NCBI GenBank assembly: GCA_963734065.1
Contig: CAVTFN010000007.1
Span: 186,001-250,000 of the forward strand
Source: DATBLE01 sp963734065
GTDB taxonomy: Bacteria > Actinomycetota > Thermoleophilia > Gaiellales > Gaiellaceae
Direction of reading: 5' to 3'
Length of the DNA: 64,000 bases
Numbering within the stretch: the stretch's first letter is position 1; each line of letters opens with the position of its first letter. Shown one piece after another: positions 40,946 to 49,180 of the stretch. A program made the translations under genes and the position numbers. The notes under the pieces are model-generated. The model had not been told where the DNA came from. It worked only from the letters and a program-made list of their open reading frames with translations, and searched no databases.

Positions 40946-41935
40946 GTGAGACGCGTTCGCTTCGCGCCGAGCCCGACCGGGACGCTCCACGTCGGCAACG
41001 CCCTGTCGGCGGTCGCCAACCGCAGCTTCGGCGACCGGCTGCTGCTCAGGATCGACGACACCGACGCGGCCCGCAACGTGCCGGGCGGCGAGCAGGCGAT
41101 CCTCGACGACCTCGAGTGGCTCGGCGTCGGCTGGGACGAGGGCCCGGTGCGGCAGTCGGAGCGGGGCGGGCGCTACCGCGAAGCGGTCGAGCGGCTCGGC
41201 GTCACGCGGTTCGAGGGAATCACGCTCGTGCGCGAGGACGGCTCCGCGACCTACCAGCTCGCCAGCGTGGTCGACGACGGCGACTTCGGGATCACCCACG
41301 TGATCCGCGGCAACGACCACCGGCCGAACGAGGCGATCCACCGGCGGCTGCACGCGGCGCTCGGAACACCGGCGCCCGAGTATCTCCACCACGGGCTGAT
41401 CCTCGGCGACGACGGAAAGAAGCTCTCGAAGCGGGCCGAGGGCGCGACCGTCGCCTCGCTGCGCGATGCCGGCATTCCCGCCGAGGCGGTACGCGCGTAC
41501 CTGGAGGAGCTTGGCCTCCCGCGGCACGACGTCCGCCTCGACCTGCCGCGGATCCGGCGGCTCGCGATCGAGGCGCTCGAGGCGCTGCCGGCGGAGGAGC
41601 TGGCCCGGCGGGCCGGGGCGGATCCCCAGTACGTGCCGGTCATGCGCGGCGCGCGGGACCTCGTGGAGGCGCGCGCGTACGCGGACCTGGTCGCGGAGCC
41701 GCTGCCGTACGCGGCTGAAGATGTGGAGACGCTGGCCCGGTTCCGCGAGCTCGCGTCGTTGCCGCCGCGTGATCTCGTTCGCGAGCTACGCGCTGCGGGC
41801 GGGAACCTGAAGGAGCTGCGGCTCGCGCTCACCGGACGTCCCGCCGGCCCGGAGCTCTCCGCGATACTGGCTGCTCTGCCGAAGGAGGAAGCACTGCGCC
41901 GTGTCGATCAGGCTCTACAGCACGCTCAGCCGTAG
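40946..41935 (+). CDS. gltX: Compact glutamyl-tRNA synthetase-like protein
   Basis: 329 residues, against about 470 in typical GluRS. Class I motifs are intact: FAPSPTGTLHVGNALSAVAN (HIGH equivalent HVGN), LLRIDDTDAARNVPGGEQAI, DDGDFGITHVIRGNDHRPNE and GKKLSKRAEG (KMSKS). Between SERGGRYREAVERLG and FEGITLVREDG the ~80-residue acceptor-binding insert is missing. The C-terminus has only a reduced helical anticodon region. It could be a genuine minimal GluRS or a GluQ-RS-like paralogue. GTG 40946 chosen; GTG 40928 is possible. Overlaps cysS by 35 bases. Confidence 0.8.
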   Translation: MRRVRFAPSPTGTLHVGNALSAVANRSFGDRLLLRIDDTDAARNVPGGEQAILDDLEWLGVGWDEGPVRQSERGGRYREAVERLGVTRFEGITLVREDGSATYQLASVVDDGDFGITHVIRGNDHRPNEAIHRRLHAALGTPAPEYLHHGLILGDDGKKLSKRAEGATVASLRDAGIPAEAVRAYLEELGLPRHDVRLDLPRIRRLAIEALEALPAEELARRAGADPQYVPVMRGARDLVEARAYADLVAEPLPYAAEDVETLARFRELASLPPRDLVRELRAAGGNLKELRLALTGRPAGPELSAILAALPKEEALRRVDQALQHAQP

Positions 41936-43181
41936 GCTCGAGGAGCTCCCCGACCCGCCGGGGCCGATCCGCATGTACGTCTGCGGCTCGACCGTCTACC
42001 AGCGCATCCACGTGGGCAATTCGCGTCCGTTCGTGCTGGCGATGTGGCTGCGGCGATGGCTGCGCTCGCGTGGCTACCAGGTCACGCTCGTCCACAACAT
42101 CACCGATGTCGACGACAAGGTGTACGAGGAGGCGGCGAAGCTCGGCAAGGGCAGCCGTGAGCTGGCCGAGGAGGCGACGGGCTGGTTCGTCCAGGACACC
42201 GACGACCTCGGGCTGGGCCGGCCCGACGTGGAGCCTCGGGCGAGCGAGACGATCCCGGAGATCGTCACGTTCATCGAGGCGCTGATCGCGGACGGGAAGG
42301 CGTACGAGTCGCAGGGCAGCGTCTACTTCCGGGTCGGCTCGTATCCCGACTACGGGCAGCTGTCGGGTGCGCGTCTCGAGGACATGGTCGCGCAGGAGCC
42401 GAACCCGGCGAAGGAGGACGAGCGCGACTTCGCCCTCTGGAAGTCGCAGAAGCCGCACGAGGATGCGGCGTGGAAGTCGCCGTGGGGGCCGGGGCGTCCC
42501 GGCTGGCACATCGAATGCTCGGCGATGGCGGAGAAGCACCTCGGGCCGGAGTTCGAGATCCACGGCGGGGGGCTCGATCTGCGCTTCCCGCACCACGAGA
42601 ACGAGCTCGCTCAGTCGCGCTCGCGCGGCTACCCGTTTGCGCGCGTCTGGCTGCACAACGGGATGCTCGAGCTCGGCGACGAGAAGATGTCGAAGTCGCT
42701 CGGGAATGTGGTCACGCTGCGGAACGTGCTCGACACCTGGGGCCGCGAGGTGCTGCTCCTCTACCACCTGAGCGGACACTGGCGGAAGCCGGTCGACTTC
42801 AACGACGCTGCGCTCGAGAGCGCCCGCACGCAGCTCGCCGGGTTCCGGGAGGCGCTGGTCATGCCGGTGCGGGCGGCCGGCGACTGGGGAGCCTTCGAGG
42901 AGGCGCTCGGGGACGACTTCAACACGCCTGCGGTGCTGGCGCTGCTGCACGGCTGGGCCTCGACCGGCGCGCGCAACGAGCTGGCGCGCGGCCTCGACCT
43001 CTTCGGGATCGGCACGACGTTCGACGTGCCGGCCGAGCTCGAGCAGTTACGCGTGCGCCGGGAGAGCGCTCGGGCCGGGAAGGACTGGGCGGGCGCCGAC
43101 GCCGCCCGGGACGAGATCGAGTCGGCGGGCTGGGCCGTCACCGACCATCCCGGCGGCACGGCCGTCTGGCCACGGCCGTGA
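41901..43181 (+). CDS. cysS: Cysteinyl-tRNA synthetase
   Basis: 426 residues, slightly short but complete. Zinc Cys in RMYVCGSTVYQRIHVGNSRP, which also holds the HIGH motif as HVGN; WHIECSAMAEKHLGPEFEIH and LDLRFPHHENELAQSRS give the other zinc ligands; KMSKS is exact (GDEKMSKSLGNVVTLR). The C-terminal anticodon region is shortened. Charges tRNA-Cys. Starts inside gltX and ends in a GTGA overlap with rlmB. Confidence 0.93.
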   Translation: MSIRLYSTLSRRLEELPDPPGPIRMYVCGSTVYQRIHVGNSRPFVLAMWLRRWLRSRGYQVTLVHNITDVDDKVYEEAAKLGKGSRELAEEATGWFVQDTDDLGLGRPDVEPRASETIPEIVTFIEALIADGKAYESQGSVYFRVGSYPDYGQLSGARLEDMVAQEPNPAKEDERDFALWKSQKPHEDAAWKSPWGPGRPGWHIECSAMAEKHLGPEFEIHGGGLDLRFPHHENELAQSRSRGYPFARVWLHNGMLELGDEKMSKSLGNVVTLRNVLDTWGREVLLLYHLSGHWRKPVDFNDAALESARTQLAGFREALVMPVRAAGDWGAFEEALGDDFNTPAVLALLHGWASTGARNELARGLDLFGIGTTFDVPAELEQLRVRRESARAGKDWAGADAARDEIESAGWAVTDHPGGTAVWPRP

Positions 43182-43873
43182 CGGCCACTGCCGAGCTCGT
43201 CTACGGGCGGCGGGCGGTGCGCGAGGCGCTGCGCGGCCGCCGCGAGGTGCTCGAGCTGCTCGCGACCGAGCGTGCCGCCCGCGACGGGTGGGAGCGAAAG
43301 CCGAAGATCGTTCCCGAGCGGACGCTGACGGAGCTCGCGGGGACGCGTGACCACCAGGGCGTCGTCGCGCGCGTCGAGCCGTTCCGCTACGCCGACGCGT
43401 ACGAGCTGGCGGCGGGCGAGCCGCTGCTCGTCGCGCTCGACCAGGTGACCGATCCGCGGAATCTCGGCGCGGTGATCCGCTCGGCGGACGGGGCGGGGGC
43501 GACCGGCGTGATCCTGCCGGCGCACAACTCGGCGCGGGTGACGCCTGCGGTCGCGCGCTCCTCCGCCGGCGCCGTCGAGCACCTGCCGGTCGCGGTCGTG
43601 CCGAACCTGGCGCGCTACCTGAACGAGGTGAAAGGGCCGCGGCTCTGGGTCTACGGCGCCGACGCGGCTGGGACTCCCATGGCCGATGCGGACCTGTCCG
43701 GGGGACTGTCCCTGGTCTTCGGTGCCGAGGGAAAGGGGATCCGGCCACTCGTCCGGCGCGCCTGCGACGCCAGCGTCTCGATTCCGCTCTCCGGCCGGGT
43801 CGAGTCGCTGAACGTCTCGGTCGCCGCCGCGGTGCTGCTCTACGAGGCGAGGAGGCAGCGCGGCGATGGCTGA
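43178..43873 (+). CDS. rlmB: 23S rRNA 2'-O-methyltransferase (SpoU/TrmH family)
   Basis: 231 residues. The N-terminal L30e-like substrate-binding domain begins ELVYGRRAVREALRGRREVL. SPOUT catalytic motifs: ALDQVTDPRNLGAVIRSADG (motif 1), LVFGAEGKGIRPLVRRACD (motif 2) and SIPLSGRVESLNVSVAAAVL (motif 3). RlmB methylates G2251; another rRNA/tRNA target is possible. GTG 43178 overlaps the cysS stop; its end overlaps yacP by eight bases. Confidence 0.9.
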   Translation: MTATAELVYGRRAVREALRGRREVLELLATERAARDGWERKPKIVPERTLTELAGTRDHQGVVARVEPFRYADAYELAAGEPLLVALDQVTDPRNLGAVIRSADGAGATGVILPAHNSARVTPAVARSSAGAVEHLPVAVVPNLARYLNEVKGPRLWVYGADAAGTPMADADLSGGLSLVFGAEGKGIRPLVRRACDASVSIPLSGRVESLNVSVAAAVLLYEARRQRGDG

Positions 43874-44303
43874 TGTGACCCTCTACCTCTTCGACGGCTA
43901 CAACCTGCTGCACGCAGGCGGCTACGCGGACGTACGGGAGCTCGTCGACCGGCTCGCGAGCTTCGTCGCGCAGGCGGGCGCGCGCGGCATCGTCGTCTTC
44001 GACGGACACGGTCAGGATCTCGAGCTCGGGCCGCTGTCGGTGCGGTACGCGCCGCACGCCGACACGCTCCTCGAGCGGCTGGCGGCCGAGCACCGCAGGC
44101 GCGAGCAGGTCTGCCTCGTCTCGTCCGACATCGCCGTCCGCGGCACGTCCGGGGTCGAGGTGCGCAAGCTCTCGTCGAAGACCTTCGTCCGCGACCTCGG
44201 CTCGACCGAGCACTCCGAATGGGCGCCGCTGCGTCTCTCGGAGCGGCTGGACGAAGAGACACGCGCCAAGCTGGAGAAGCTGCGCAGAGGGCAAGAAAAC
44301 TAG
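43866..44303 (+). CDS. NYN-domain ribonuclease, YacP/Rae1 family
   Basis: 145 residues. LYLFDGYNLLHAGGYADVRE is the first PIN/NYN Asp motif; GIVVFDGHGQDLELGPLSVR and CLVSSDIAVRGTSGVEVRKL give the other acidic residues of the metal site. Bacillus Rae1 (YacP) cleaves mRNA in the ribosomal A site. The same cysS-rlmB-yacP-sigH order occurs in Bacillus, so the assignment is supported by context. Confidence 0.88.
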   Translation: MADVTLYLFDGYNLLHAGGYADVRELVDRLASFVAQAGARGIVVFDGHGQDLELGPLSVRYAPHADTLLERLAAEHRRREQVCLVSSDIAVRGTSGVEVRKLSSKTFVRDLGSTEHSEWAPLRLSERLDEETRAKLEKLRRGQEN

Positions 44304-44327
44304 CGAGCGGAAAAAATGCAAAACCCC

Positions 44328-44356
44328 TTGTAACTTCTGCAAGAGGGTGCTATGTT
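44328..44356 (+). promoter_or_regulatory. sigH promoter
   Basis: TTGTAA (44328-44333), exactly 17 bases, TATGTT (44351-44356), preceded by an A-rich stretch that could act as an UP-like element. This gives sigH its own promoter despite being last in the cysS cluster. Confidence 0.65.
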
Positions 44357-44371
44357 CCGCCTCAACCTGAG

Positions 44372-44396
44372 GGTGAGACTTATTGGGCGTCTCACC
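44372..44396 (+). other. Hairpin in the sigH leader
   Basis: GGTGAGAC (44372-44379) pairs perfectly with GTCTCACC (44389-44396) around a 9-base loop, 31 bases before the sigH ATG. It leaves the AGGAG Shine-Dalgarno free. Confidence 0.5.
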
Positions 44397-44427
44397 TGCT
44401 TCCTGCCCCAGATTCCAGGAGACTCCA

Positions 44428-45093
44428 ATGCCCGCACGCGTCGCAACCGCAGTTCGGACACAGCAGAAGTCTCAACGTGAGCTAGAGGATTTGCAGCTGG
44501 TCATGCGCGTCCACAACGGCGACGAACGCGCCCGGGAGACGTTGATCCAGCGCTACAACGGCTTCGTCCGGATGAAGGCGAGCTCGTACTTCATCGCCGG
44601 CGGCGAGCCGGAGGACCTGGTGCAGGAAGGCCTGATCGGCCTCTGCAAGGCGATGCGCGACTTCCGCGCCGACAAGGAGACGTCGTTCCGCTCCTTCGCC
44701 GAGCTGTGCGTGACCCGGCAGATCATCACCGCGATCAAGACCGCCACGCGCTACAAGCACGCCCCGCTGAACACGTACGTGTCGTTCTCGCAGACGCCGG
44801 CCGGCCAGGATCCCGATTCCGACGTGACGCTCGGCGACGCGCTTCCCGGCTCCCACGTGAACGATCCGTCGGTGGCGGTGATCTCGACCGACGAGCTCAA
44901 GTCGCTCGTCTTCTGTCTCGGCACCGGGCTCTCCCCTCTGGAGGCGGACGCGCTGCGCATGTACCTGGAGGGCTCGTCCTACGAGGACATGGCGGAGGTG
45001 CTGGGCTGCGACACGAAGGCGATCGACAACGCCCTCCAGCGCGTCAAGCGGAAGATCCTCCAGCACCAGCGCTCGCGCGAAGTCCTGCAGTAG
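44428..45093 (+). CDS. sigH: RNA polymerase sigma factor SigH-type (sigma-70 family)
   Basis: 221 residues. Region 2 is clear: IQRYNGFVRMKASSYFIAGG, PEDLVQEGLIGLCKAMRDFR, SFRSFAELCVTRQIITAIKT. Region 4: LGTGLSPLEADALRMYLEGS, then SYEDMAEVLGCDTKAIDNAL and QRVKRKILQ. The length, lack of region 1 and place after yacP match the SigH (sigma-30) group of Bacillus and relatives. ATG 44428 has AGGAG six bases upstream. Its regulon here is unknown. Confidence 0.9.
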   Translation: MPARVATAVRTQQKSQRELEDLQLVMRVHNGDERARETLIQRYNGFVRMKASSYFIAGGEPEDLVQEGLIGLCKAMRDFRADKETSFRSFAELCVTRQIITAIKTATRYKHAPLNTYVSFSQTPAGQDPDSDVTLGDALPGSHVNDPSVAVISTDELKSLVFCLGTGLSPLEADALRMYLEGSSYEDMAEVLGCDTKAIDNALQRVKRKILQHQRSREVLQ

Positions 45094-45108
45094 TCAGGGT
45101 CGCCGGTC

Positions 45109-45138
45109 GAAGGGACGGGCTTCAGCCTGTCCCTTGCC
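45109..45138. repeat. Palindromic repeat, left copy flanking tRNA-Thr
   Basis: A 30-base element (GGGACGGGCTTCAGCCTGTCCC core), near-perfectly self-complementary. Its inverted copy is 45270-45299, with one difference in 30. It begins 15 bases after the sigH stop and could terminate sigH transcription. Confidence 0.75.
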
Positions 45139-45157
45139 TCTCGTCGGGATCACTCCA

Positions 45158-45230
45158 AGCCGGAGGAGGGACTCGAACCCACGGCCTGCTGATTACAAAT
45201 CAGCTGCTCTACCAGCTGAGCTACTCCGGC
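45158..45230 (-). tRNA. tRNA-Thr (anticodon TGT)
   Basis: On the minus strand the cloverleaf reads acceptor GCCGGAG/CTCCGGC, D-arm GCTC-AGCTGGTA-GAGC, anticodon stem and loop CTGATTTGTAATCAG with TGT in the loop, and T-loop TTCGAGT. The discriminator base is T and CCA is not encoded. One T-T mismatch is seen at the second pair of the T-stem (GTGGG against CCCTC). Confidence 0.93.
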
Positions 45231-45269
45231 GTCTCGACATCATGGTACGGCCTGCCGCTGCCGCCCGAA

Positions 45270-45299
45270 GGCAAGGGACAGGCTGAAGCCTGTCCCTTC
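45270..45299. repeat. Palindromic repeat, right copy flanking tRNA-Thr
   Basis: Inverted copy of 45109-45138; core GGGACAGGCTGAAGCCTGTCCC with 10-base arms. It touches the stop codon of the minus-strand PLP gene and may be its terminator. Confidence 0.75.
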
Positions 45300-46267
45300 T
45301 AGCTGGTCGCCGCCAGTGCCTGTTCGAGATCGGCCCAGAGATCGTCGGCGTTCTCCAGCCCGACCGACAGGCGGAGCAGGCCGACCGGGACGCGGTCGCC
45401 TTCCCAGCGGTGCCGCGACTCCAGTGAGGAGTCGACCCCACCGAGCGAGGTCGCGTTCTTGATCAGCCGCAAGGCCCGTTCCACCGGAACCGGGTTGCCG
45501 GCGACGTCGAACGAGAGCAGCCCGCCGAAGCCGGGGTAGCGCACGTTCGCGACCGCCGGGTGAGCCCCCAGGCGCTCCGCGAGCACCGCCGTGGTCTCGG
45601 TCTGTCGCTCGACGCGCACGCGGAGAGTCTTGAGCCCCCGTGTGACGAGCGCCGCGACGTCCGCGGCGCACGCCGGCCCGGTGCGCTGGCGGAACTGCCA
45701 GAGGCGCTGATGGTCGGCGGCATCGCGTGAAACCACCGCGCCGGCCAGCGCGTCCGAATGACCGGTCAGGTACTTCGTCGCCGAATGCAGGACGAAGTCG
45801 GCGCCGAAGTCGAGCGGGCGGAGGTAGACGGGTGTCGCCGCGGTGGAGTCGACGACCACGCGGGCCGGATGCCGGACGGCCGCCTCGAGATCGGGCATGG
45901 TCAGGAACGGGTTCGACGGCGCCTCGAGCCAGACGAGGTCGACGTCCTCGGGAGGTGGACCGGTCTGGTCGAACTCGACCGTTTCGAGACCCCAGCGGCC
46001 GAGCTCCTCCCGCATCATCACACCGGTGCCGAAGTAGCAACCTTCGGCGAGGGCAACCGACTTCCCGGGCTCGAGGAGCGCGAGCAGCAACGCGAAAGTG
46101 GCCGCGGAGCCCGAGGAGAAGAGGAGCGCTTGCCCGTCCGGAGCACCTTCGAGTGCAGCCAGCTTCCGCTCTGCCTCGACTCCGGTCGGGTGCGCGTAGC
46201 GGGAGTAGAGGAACTCCCCAGGCTCGCCGTCGAGGTACGGCCAGACGCTGCGCCGGTCCACGCTCAC
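45299..46267 (-). CDS. Cys/Met-metabolism PLP enzyme, short form
   Basis: 322 residues, against 380-400 for cystathionine gamma-synthase or lyase. Fold-type I motifs: FLYSRYAHPTGVEAERKLAA, FSSGSAATFALLLALLEPGK, LVWLEAPSNPFLTMPDLEAA, VVDSTAATPVYLRPLDFGAD and the PLP Lys in HSATKYLTGHSDALAGAVVS. The C-terminal small domain is trimmed (VPVGLLRLSVGLENADDLWA is kept). It acts in trans-sulfuration or degrades sulfur amino acids; direction not decidable. Overlaps the upstream MFS gene by four bases. Confidence 0.85.
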   Translation of the reverse strand: MSVDRRSVWPYLDGEPGEFLYSRYAHPTGVEAERKLAALEGAPDGQALLFSSGSAATFALLLALLEPGKSVALAEGCYFGTGVMMREELGRWGLETVEFDQTGPPPEDVDLVWLEAPSNPFLTMPDLEAAVRHPARVVVDSTAATPVYLRPLDFGADFVLHSATKYLTGHSDALAGAVVSRDAADHQRLWQFRQRTGPACAADVAALVTRGLKTLRVRVERQTETTAVLAERLGAHPAVANVRYPGFGGLLSFDVAGNPVPVERALRLIKNATSLGGVDSSLESRHRWEGDRVPVGLLRLSVGLENADDLWADLEQALAATS

Positions 46268-47508
46268 GTGGCGAGACTACCCGCGGGCTCGGGCCGCAGG
46301 TCCTCCAGTTTCCCCATGTGTGCCAACTCGGGGAAGACCTTGATCGACGCGACTGCGATCCCGATCGTCGCGATGCCCCCGGCGACGACCGTCGCCACCG
46401 TTCCGATCAGCGCCGCCACCGCGCCCGACTCGAAGGCGCCGAGCTCGTTGGAGGCGGAGACGAACACCATCTCGACGGCGCCGACGCGGCCGCGCAGCTC
46501 GTTCGGCGTGACCAGAGCGACGGTGGTGGAGCGGATGTTGACGCTGAACATGTCGACGAACCCGGCGACGGCCAGCGCCACGAGGGTGATCGGCAGCCAC
46601 GTCGAGAGACCCCAGACGATGTTCGCCGCCCCGAAGAGGACGACGGCGGCGATCAGCGTAGGCCCGGCGGCGCGCCGAAGCGGTCGCCGCGTGAGGATCA
46701 GGGCGGCGCCGAGCGCCCCGACCGCGGGCGCGGCACGGAGCACGCCGAGGCCCACAGGACCGACGTGGAGGATCTCCTGCGCGTAGATCGGCAGCAGGGC
46801 GACACCACCGCCGACCAGCACCGCGAACAGGTCGAGCGAGATCGCCCCGAGCAGCATCCGCGTGTGCCAGACGAACCGGACGCCGCCGACGAGGCCGGCG
46901 AGGCCGGGCGGGGCATCCACCACGTGCGTCCGGACCCGGAGCGCCGCCATCGAGATCCCGGCGACCGCGAAGAGCAGCGCCGCCACCGCGTAGACCGCCT
47001 CCGACTTCCACGCGAAGAGCAGTCCGCCGACCGCCGGGCCGGCGATCACCGCGATCTGGCCGGCAACCGATCTCAGCGCGACCGCGCCCGGCACCAGGTC
47101 GGGCGGGACGACCTCGGGTGTCAGAGCCTGGTACGCGGGCCAGCCGATTGCGCTCGCCGCGCCGGTCAACGAAGCCAGGAGGAAGTACGGCCAGACGACC
47201 TGCGCGTCCTCGACGGTGACGACCAGCAGCGCCGCGGCGACGCCGACCATCACGGCCAGCGCCAGCGCGCCGACGAGCCGGCGCGGTAGCCGGTCGGCCA
47301 GGTGGCCCGCCGGCAGCGCGAGGAGCAGCAACGGCACGAACTCCGCCAGCCCGATCAGCCCGAGGTCGAGCGGATCCTTGTGGATCGCGAACACCTGCCA
47401 GCCGACGGCGACCGCGATCATGTTCTCGGCGAACCGCATCGAGAAGATCGCCGACCAGAGGAACCGGAAGTCGCGCTCCTGGAGCGCCGGCGGGAGTCGC
47501 TGCGGCAT
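46264..47508 (-). CDS. MFS transporter (EntS/Bcr-like exporter)
   Basis: 414 residues, about 12 membrane segments. MFS motif A-like loop ALPAGHLADRLPRRLVGALA near residue 55, and FLWSAIFSMRFAENMIAVAV at the N-terminus, as in the EntS/MFS_3 group exporting small molecules. Coupled by a GTGA overlap to the PLP enzyme downstream. TAGGTT lies six bases before ATG 47508. The substrate is unknown; an amino acid or thiol product of the partner enzyme is possible. Confidence 0.88.
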   Translation of the reverse strand: MPQRLPPALQERDFRFLWSAIFSMRFAENMIAVAVGWQVFAIHKDPLDLGLIGLAEFVPLLLLALPAGHLADRLPRRLVGALALAVMVGVAAALLVVTVEDAQVVWPYFLLASLTGAASAIGWPAYQALTPEVVPPDLVPGAVALRSVAGQIAVIAGPAVGGLLFAWKSEAVYAVAALLFAVAGISMAALRVRTHVVDAPPGLAGLVGGVRFVWHTRMLLGAISLDLFAVLVGGGVALLPIYAQEILHVGPVGLGVLRAAPAVGALGAALILTRRPLRRAAGPTLIAAVVLFGAANIVWGLSTWLPITLVALAVAGFVDMFSVNIRSTTVALVTPNELRGRVGAVEMVFVSASNELGAFESGAVAALIGTVATVVAGGIATIGIAVASIKVFPELAHMGKLEDLRPEPAGSLAT

Positions 47509-47514
47509 CGAGCG

Positions 47515-47520
47515 AACCTA
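47515..47520 (-). promoter_or_regulatory. -10-like TAGGTT, leaderless type
   Basis: TAGGTT on the minus strand ends six bases before ATG 47508. Together with 47535-47540 it forms a compact divergent leaderless promoter pair. Confidence 0.45.
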
Positions 47521-47534
47521 GCAGCGGCCGCCGT

Positions 47535-47540
47535 TAGGCT
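47535..47540 (+). promoter_or_regulatory. -10-like TAGGCT, leaderless type
   Basis: TAGGCT ends six bases before GTG 47547 of the carboxylase beta subunit. Confidence 0.5.
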
Positions 47541-47546
47541 CTCGCC

Positions 47547-49109
47547 GTGGACGAGACCACGGCCGGCAAGCTCGCGCGCATGCAGGCGCTGCGCGACGAG
47601 GCGCTCCACCAGGGCAGCCCGAAGGCGGTGGCGAGCCGGCGGGAGAGCGGGCGCCTCCTCGCGCGTGAACGCTTGCTGAAGCTCCTCGACCCGGGCTCGT
47701 TCGTCGAGCTGGACCGCTACGTGCGGCATCGCGAGGTCGAGTTCGGGATGCGCGAGAAGCGGCCGTGGGGGGATGCTGTCGTGACCGGCCACGGCACGAT
47801 CTTCGGTCGCAAGGTCTTCGTCTTCTCGCAGGACTTCACCGTCTTCGGCGGGTCGCTGAGCGAGGTCTTCGCCGAGAAGATCTGCAAGGTCATGGACCTG
47901 GCCGTCAAGCTCGGCTGCCCGGTCGTCGGGATCAACGACTCCGGCGGCGCGCGGATCCAGGAAGGGGTGGTGTCGCTCGCCGGGTACGCGGAGATCTTCT
48001 GGCGGAACGTCCAGGCTTCCGGCGTGGTGCCGCAGCTCTCGCTGGTGATGGGGCCGTGCGCGGGCGGCGCCGTCTACTCGCCCGCGATCACCGACTTCGT
48101 CTTCATGGTCGAGGGCTCGTCGTACATGTTCATCACCGGGCCTGACGTGGTGAAGACGGTGACCGGGGAGGAGGTGAGTTTCGAGGATCTCGGCGGCGCA
48201 GCCGCCCACGCCACGAAGTCGGGGGTCGCGTCCTTCACGTCACCCGACGAGGAGGCCTGCCTCGAGGACGCGCGCTACCTGCTCTCGTTCCTGCCGCAGA
48301 ACAACCTGGACCAGCCGCCCTTCGCCGAGCCGTCGGACCCGGTCGGACGCGAGGCGCCGGAGCTCGACGCGCTGATCCCGGACGAGCCGACGAAGCCCTA
48401 TGACATGAAGGAGGTGATCCGCCACGTCGTCGACGACGGCGACTTCCTCGAGGTGCACGAGCGGTGGGCGGAGAACATCGTCTGCGGCTTCGCGCGTCTC
48501 GGCGGGAACCCGGTCGGCGTGGTCGGGAATCAGCCGCGTTCGCTGGCCGGCGTGCTGGACATCGACGCCTCGGTGAAGGCCGCGCGCTTCGTGCGCACCT
48601 GCGACGCGTTCAACGTTCCGCTCGTCACCTTCGTCGACGTGCCCGGGTTCCTGCCCGGGACGGCTCAGGAGTGGGGCGGGATCATCCGGCACGGGGCGAA
48701 GCTGCTGTACGCGTACGCGGAGGCGACGGTGCCGAAGCTGACCGTGATCACGCGGAAGGCGTACGGCGGCGCGTACGACGTGATGTCCTCGAAGCACATC
48801 CGCGCCGACTTCAACTTTGCATGGCCGACCGCCGAGGTGGCGGTGATGGGGCCGGAGGGTGCCGTCAACATCGTCTTCCGGAAGGAGCTCGAAGGCAACG
48901 GAGAGGCCGAGGTCGCCGCGCGCCGTGCGGAGCTGATCGACGACTACAAGGCGCGGTTCGCGAACCCGTACACGGCGGCGGAGCGTGGTTACGTCGACGA
49001 CGTGATCGAGCCGCGGCGGACGCGGCCGGTGCTCGTCGACGCGCTGGAGACGACGCTGACGAAGCGCGAGCGCCGCCCGCCCCGGAAGCACGGCAACATC
49101 CCGCTCTGA
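47547..49109 (+). CDS. accD: Acyl-CoA/propionyl-CoA carboxylase beta subunit (carboxyltransferase)
   Basis: 520 residues, full length for AccD5/PccB. N-terminal crotonase-like domain: GHGTIFGRKVFVFSQDFTVF, GINDSGGARIQEGVVSLAGY (oxyanion Gly-Gly). C-terminal domain: LVTFVDVPGFLPGTAQEWGG, VITRKAYGGAYDVMSSKHIR, and the end FANPYTAAERGYVDDVIEPR. It transfers CO2 from carboxybiotin to acyl-CoA. The epsilon-like and alpha genes lie 1.2 and 1.9 kb downstream. Two palindromic repeats follow the stop. Confidence 0.93.
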   Translation: MDETTAGKLARMQALRDEALHQGSPKAVASRRESGRLLARERLLKLLDPGSFVELDRYVRHREVEFGMREKRPWGDAVVTGHGTIFGRKVFVFSQDFTVFGGSLSEVFAEKICKVMDLAVKLGCPVVGINDSGGARIQEGVVSLAGYAEIFWRNVQASGVVPQLSLVMGPCAGGAVYSPAITDFVFMVEGSSYMFITGPDVVKTVTGEEVSFEDLGGAAAHATKSGVASFTSPDEEACLEDARYLLSFLPQNNLDQPPFAEPSDPVGREAPELDALIPDEPTKPYDMKEVIRHVVDDGDFLEVHERWAENIVCGFARLGGNPVGVVGNQPRSLAGVLDIDASVKAARFVRTCDAFNVPLVTFVDVPGFLPGTAQEWGGIIRHGAKLLYAYAEATVPKLTVITRKAYGGAYDVMSSKHIRADFNFAWPTAEVAVMGPEGAVNIVFRKELEGNGEAEVAARRAELIDDYKARFANPYTAAERGYVDDVIEPRRTRPVLVDALETTLTKRERRPPRKHGNIPL

Positions 49110-49124
49110 CGTCCGCTTCTTTTA

Positions 49125-49151
49125 GGGACTGTCCCCGGAGGGGACTGTCCC
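49125..49151. repeat. Double GGGACTGTCCC palindrome
   Basis: GGGACTGTCCCC-GGA-GGGGACTGTCCC, 15 bases after the carboxylase stop. Each half is itself nearly palindromic. It shares its layout with the GGGTCAGACCC elements at 25931 and 49181. Confidence 0.7.
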
Positions 49152-49180
49152 TGCAGAAACGGTCGCATCACCAGTCGGTC

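Noticed and set aside
44352..44430. Short upstream reading frame starting at ATG 44352 before sigH
   Set aside because: The ATG lies inside the -10 box and would not be in the transcript.
45158..45230. tRNA pseudogene because of the T-stem mismatch
   Set aside because: All other stems, the anticodon loop and conserved bases are intact; one mismatch in the T-stem is tolerated.
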